From: an uncultured Intestinimonas sp.
Lineage (GTDB): Bacteria > Bacillota_A > Clostridia > Oscillospirales > Oscillospiraceae
DNA: 5,806 nucleotides
Reading direction: 5' to 3'
NCBI GenBank assembly: GCA_958435885.1
Contig: CAUBHZ010000135.1
Coordinates: 1 to 5,806 of the forward strand
Below are positions 5,375-5,806 of the stretch, piece by piece (position 1 is the first letter of the stretch; each line of letters opens with the position of its first letter). Below the pieces are notes generated by a model. The model saw nothing but the letters and a program-made list of their open reading frames with translations. It made no database searches and was not told the DNA's origin. The position numbers were made by a program, and so were the translations under genes.

Positions 5375-5806
5375 ATGAAACAGAAGCTGTTTTTGCCCCT
5401 CTTCCTCCGCACCGCCGCCCGCTTTCTCCTGCTGTGGGCCCTGATGGTCCTCCTCCTCTCCTTCCGGGAACTAGACGCCCAGACCACCCGTCTCAAGAGC
5501 GGCGTCAGCGAGACCCGGGACTTCAACCTGGAAAACTGCCAGCTGGTGCTGGAGGGCGGCAGCGAGCCATGGAACAGGCCGGCCATTCTGGATGACCGCA
5601 TGTCCGCCCATTACGCCAGCTACGGCGCCGTGGGGGTCTTCCGACTCTACGACACCGAGGGCACGGAGCTGGCCCGGAGCCAGCTCACCTACGGCTCCTT
5701 CTCCCTCCCCGGCAAGGGGGTCTACGACCACTTTCTGAACTTCGACGCCGTCCTCACCGACGACGAGCAGCTCGCCCTGGGCCGCCTTCTCCGAGAGGAG
5801 CGGCAG
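5375..5806 (+). CDS. Sensor histidine kinase, N-terminal part (cut by window end)
   Basis: An open frame of 144 codons runs from the ATG at 5375 to the last base with no stop. GAAGGGAG (5361-5368) precedes the start by 6 bases. The N-terminus MKQKLFLPLFLRTAARF leads into a membrane segment (about 16-30), followed by a soluble, probably extracytoplasmic region of more than 110 residues (for example YGAVGVFRLYDTEGTELARSQ, starting near residue 81). This matches the layout of a membrane sensor kinase, and its position 24 bases after a response regulator makes this the expected product. The HAMP, dimerisation (H-box) and ATPase domains would lie beyond the window, so kinase identity is inferred from context. 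The signal sensed is unknown. Confidence 0.8.
   Translation, partial: MKQKLFLPLFLRTAARFLLLWALMVLLLSFRELDAQTTRLKSGVSETRDFNLENCQLVLEGGSEPWNRPAILDDRMSAHYASYGAVGVFRLYDTEGTELARSQLTYGSFSLPGKGVYDHFLNFDAVLTDDEQLALGRLLREERQ

Overview
The window is GC-rich, uses strong AGGAGG-type ribosome binding sites and near-consensus sigma-A promoters, and carries the gene set xpaC-telA-TPM plus an OmpR-type two-component system. This points to a high-GC member of the Bacillota, most likely class Clostridia near the gut Oscillospiraceae (Flavonifractor, Intestinimonas or Lawsonibacter type). That placement is inferred from composition and gene content, not from a database match.

Layout. Bases 1-258 hold no credible gene. 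They contain part of a 182-bp-period direct repeat packed with hairpins, running up to the 3' end of the first gene. Bases 259-1473 (minus strand) encode a complete PLP-dependent threonine ammonia-lyase with a C-terminal ACT domain. A compact divergent promoter region (1474-1611) follows. Two sigma-A promoters lie there back to back, and their -35 boxes form the arms of a near-perfect 22-bp palindrome. To the right is a three-gene plus-strand operon: xpaC (1612-2292), telA (2351-3547) and a membrane-anchored TPM-domain protein with an Arg/Gly-rich tail (3560-4579). It is closed by a strong intrinsic terminator (4588-4623). A second plus-strand operon then encodes an OmpR/PhoB-type response regulator (4682-5350, GTG start) and the N-terminal 144 residues of its probable sensor kinase (from 5375, cut off by the window end).

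How the genes fit together. XpaC and TelA are partners in many Bacillota and belong to the group of genes linked with tellurite, toxic-anion and cell-envelope stress; the biochemistry is poorly known. The predicted topology puts the soluble part of XpaC, all of TelA and the Arg/Gly-rich tail of the TPM protein on the cytoplasmic face, with the TPM domain outside. A membrane-associated complex is therefore plausible but unproven. The two-component system has its own leader after the terminator and may be unrelated. Threonine ammonia-lyase is linked to the xpaC operon only through the shared divergent control region.

Most of the window consists of recognisable families. The points most worth a second look are the structured repeat (1-258), the palindrome over both -35 boxes (1536-1557), and the Arg/Gly-rich tail of the TPM protein in the context of xpaC-telA.
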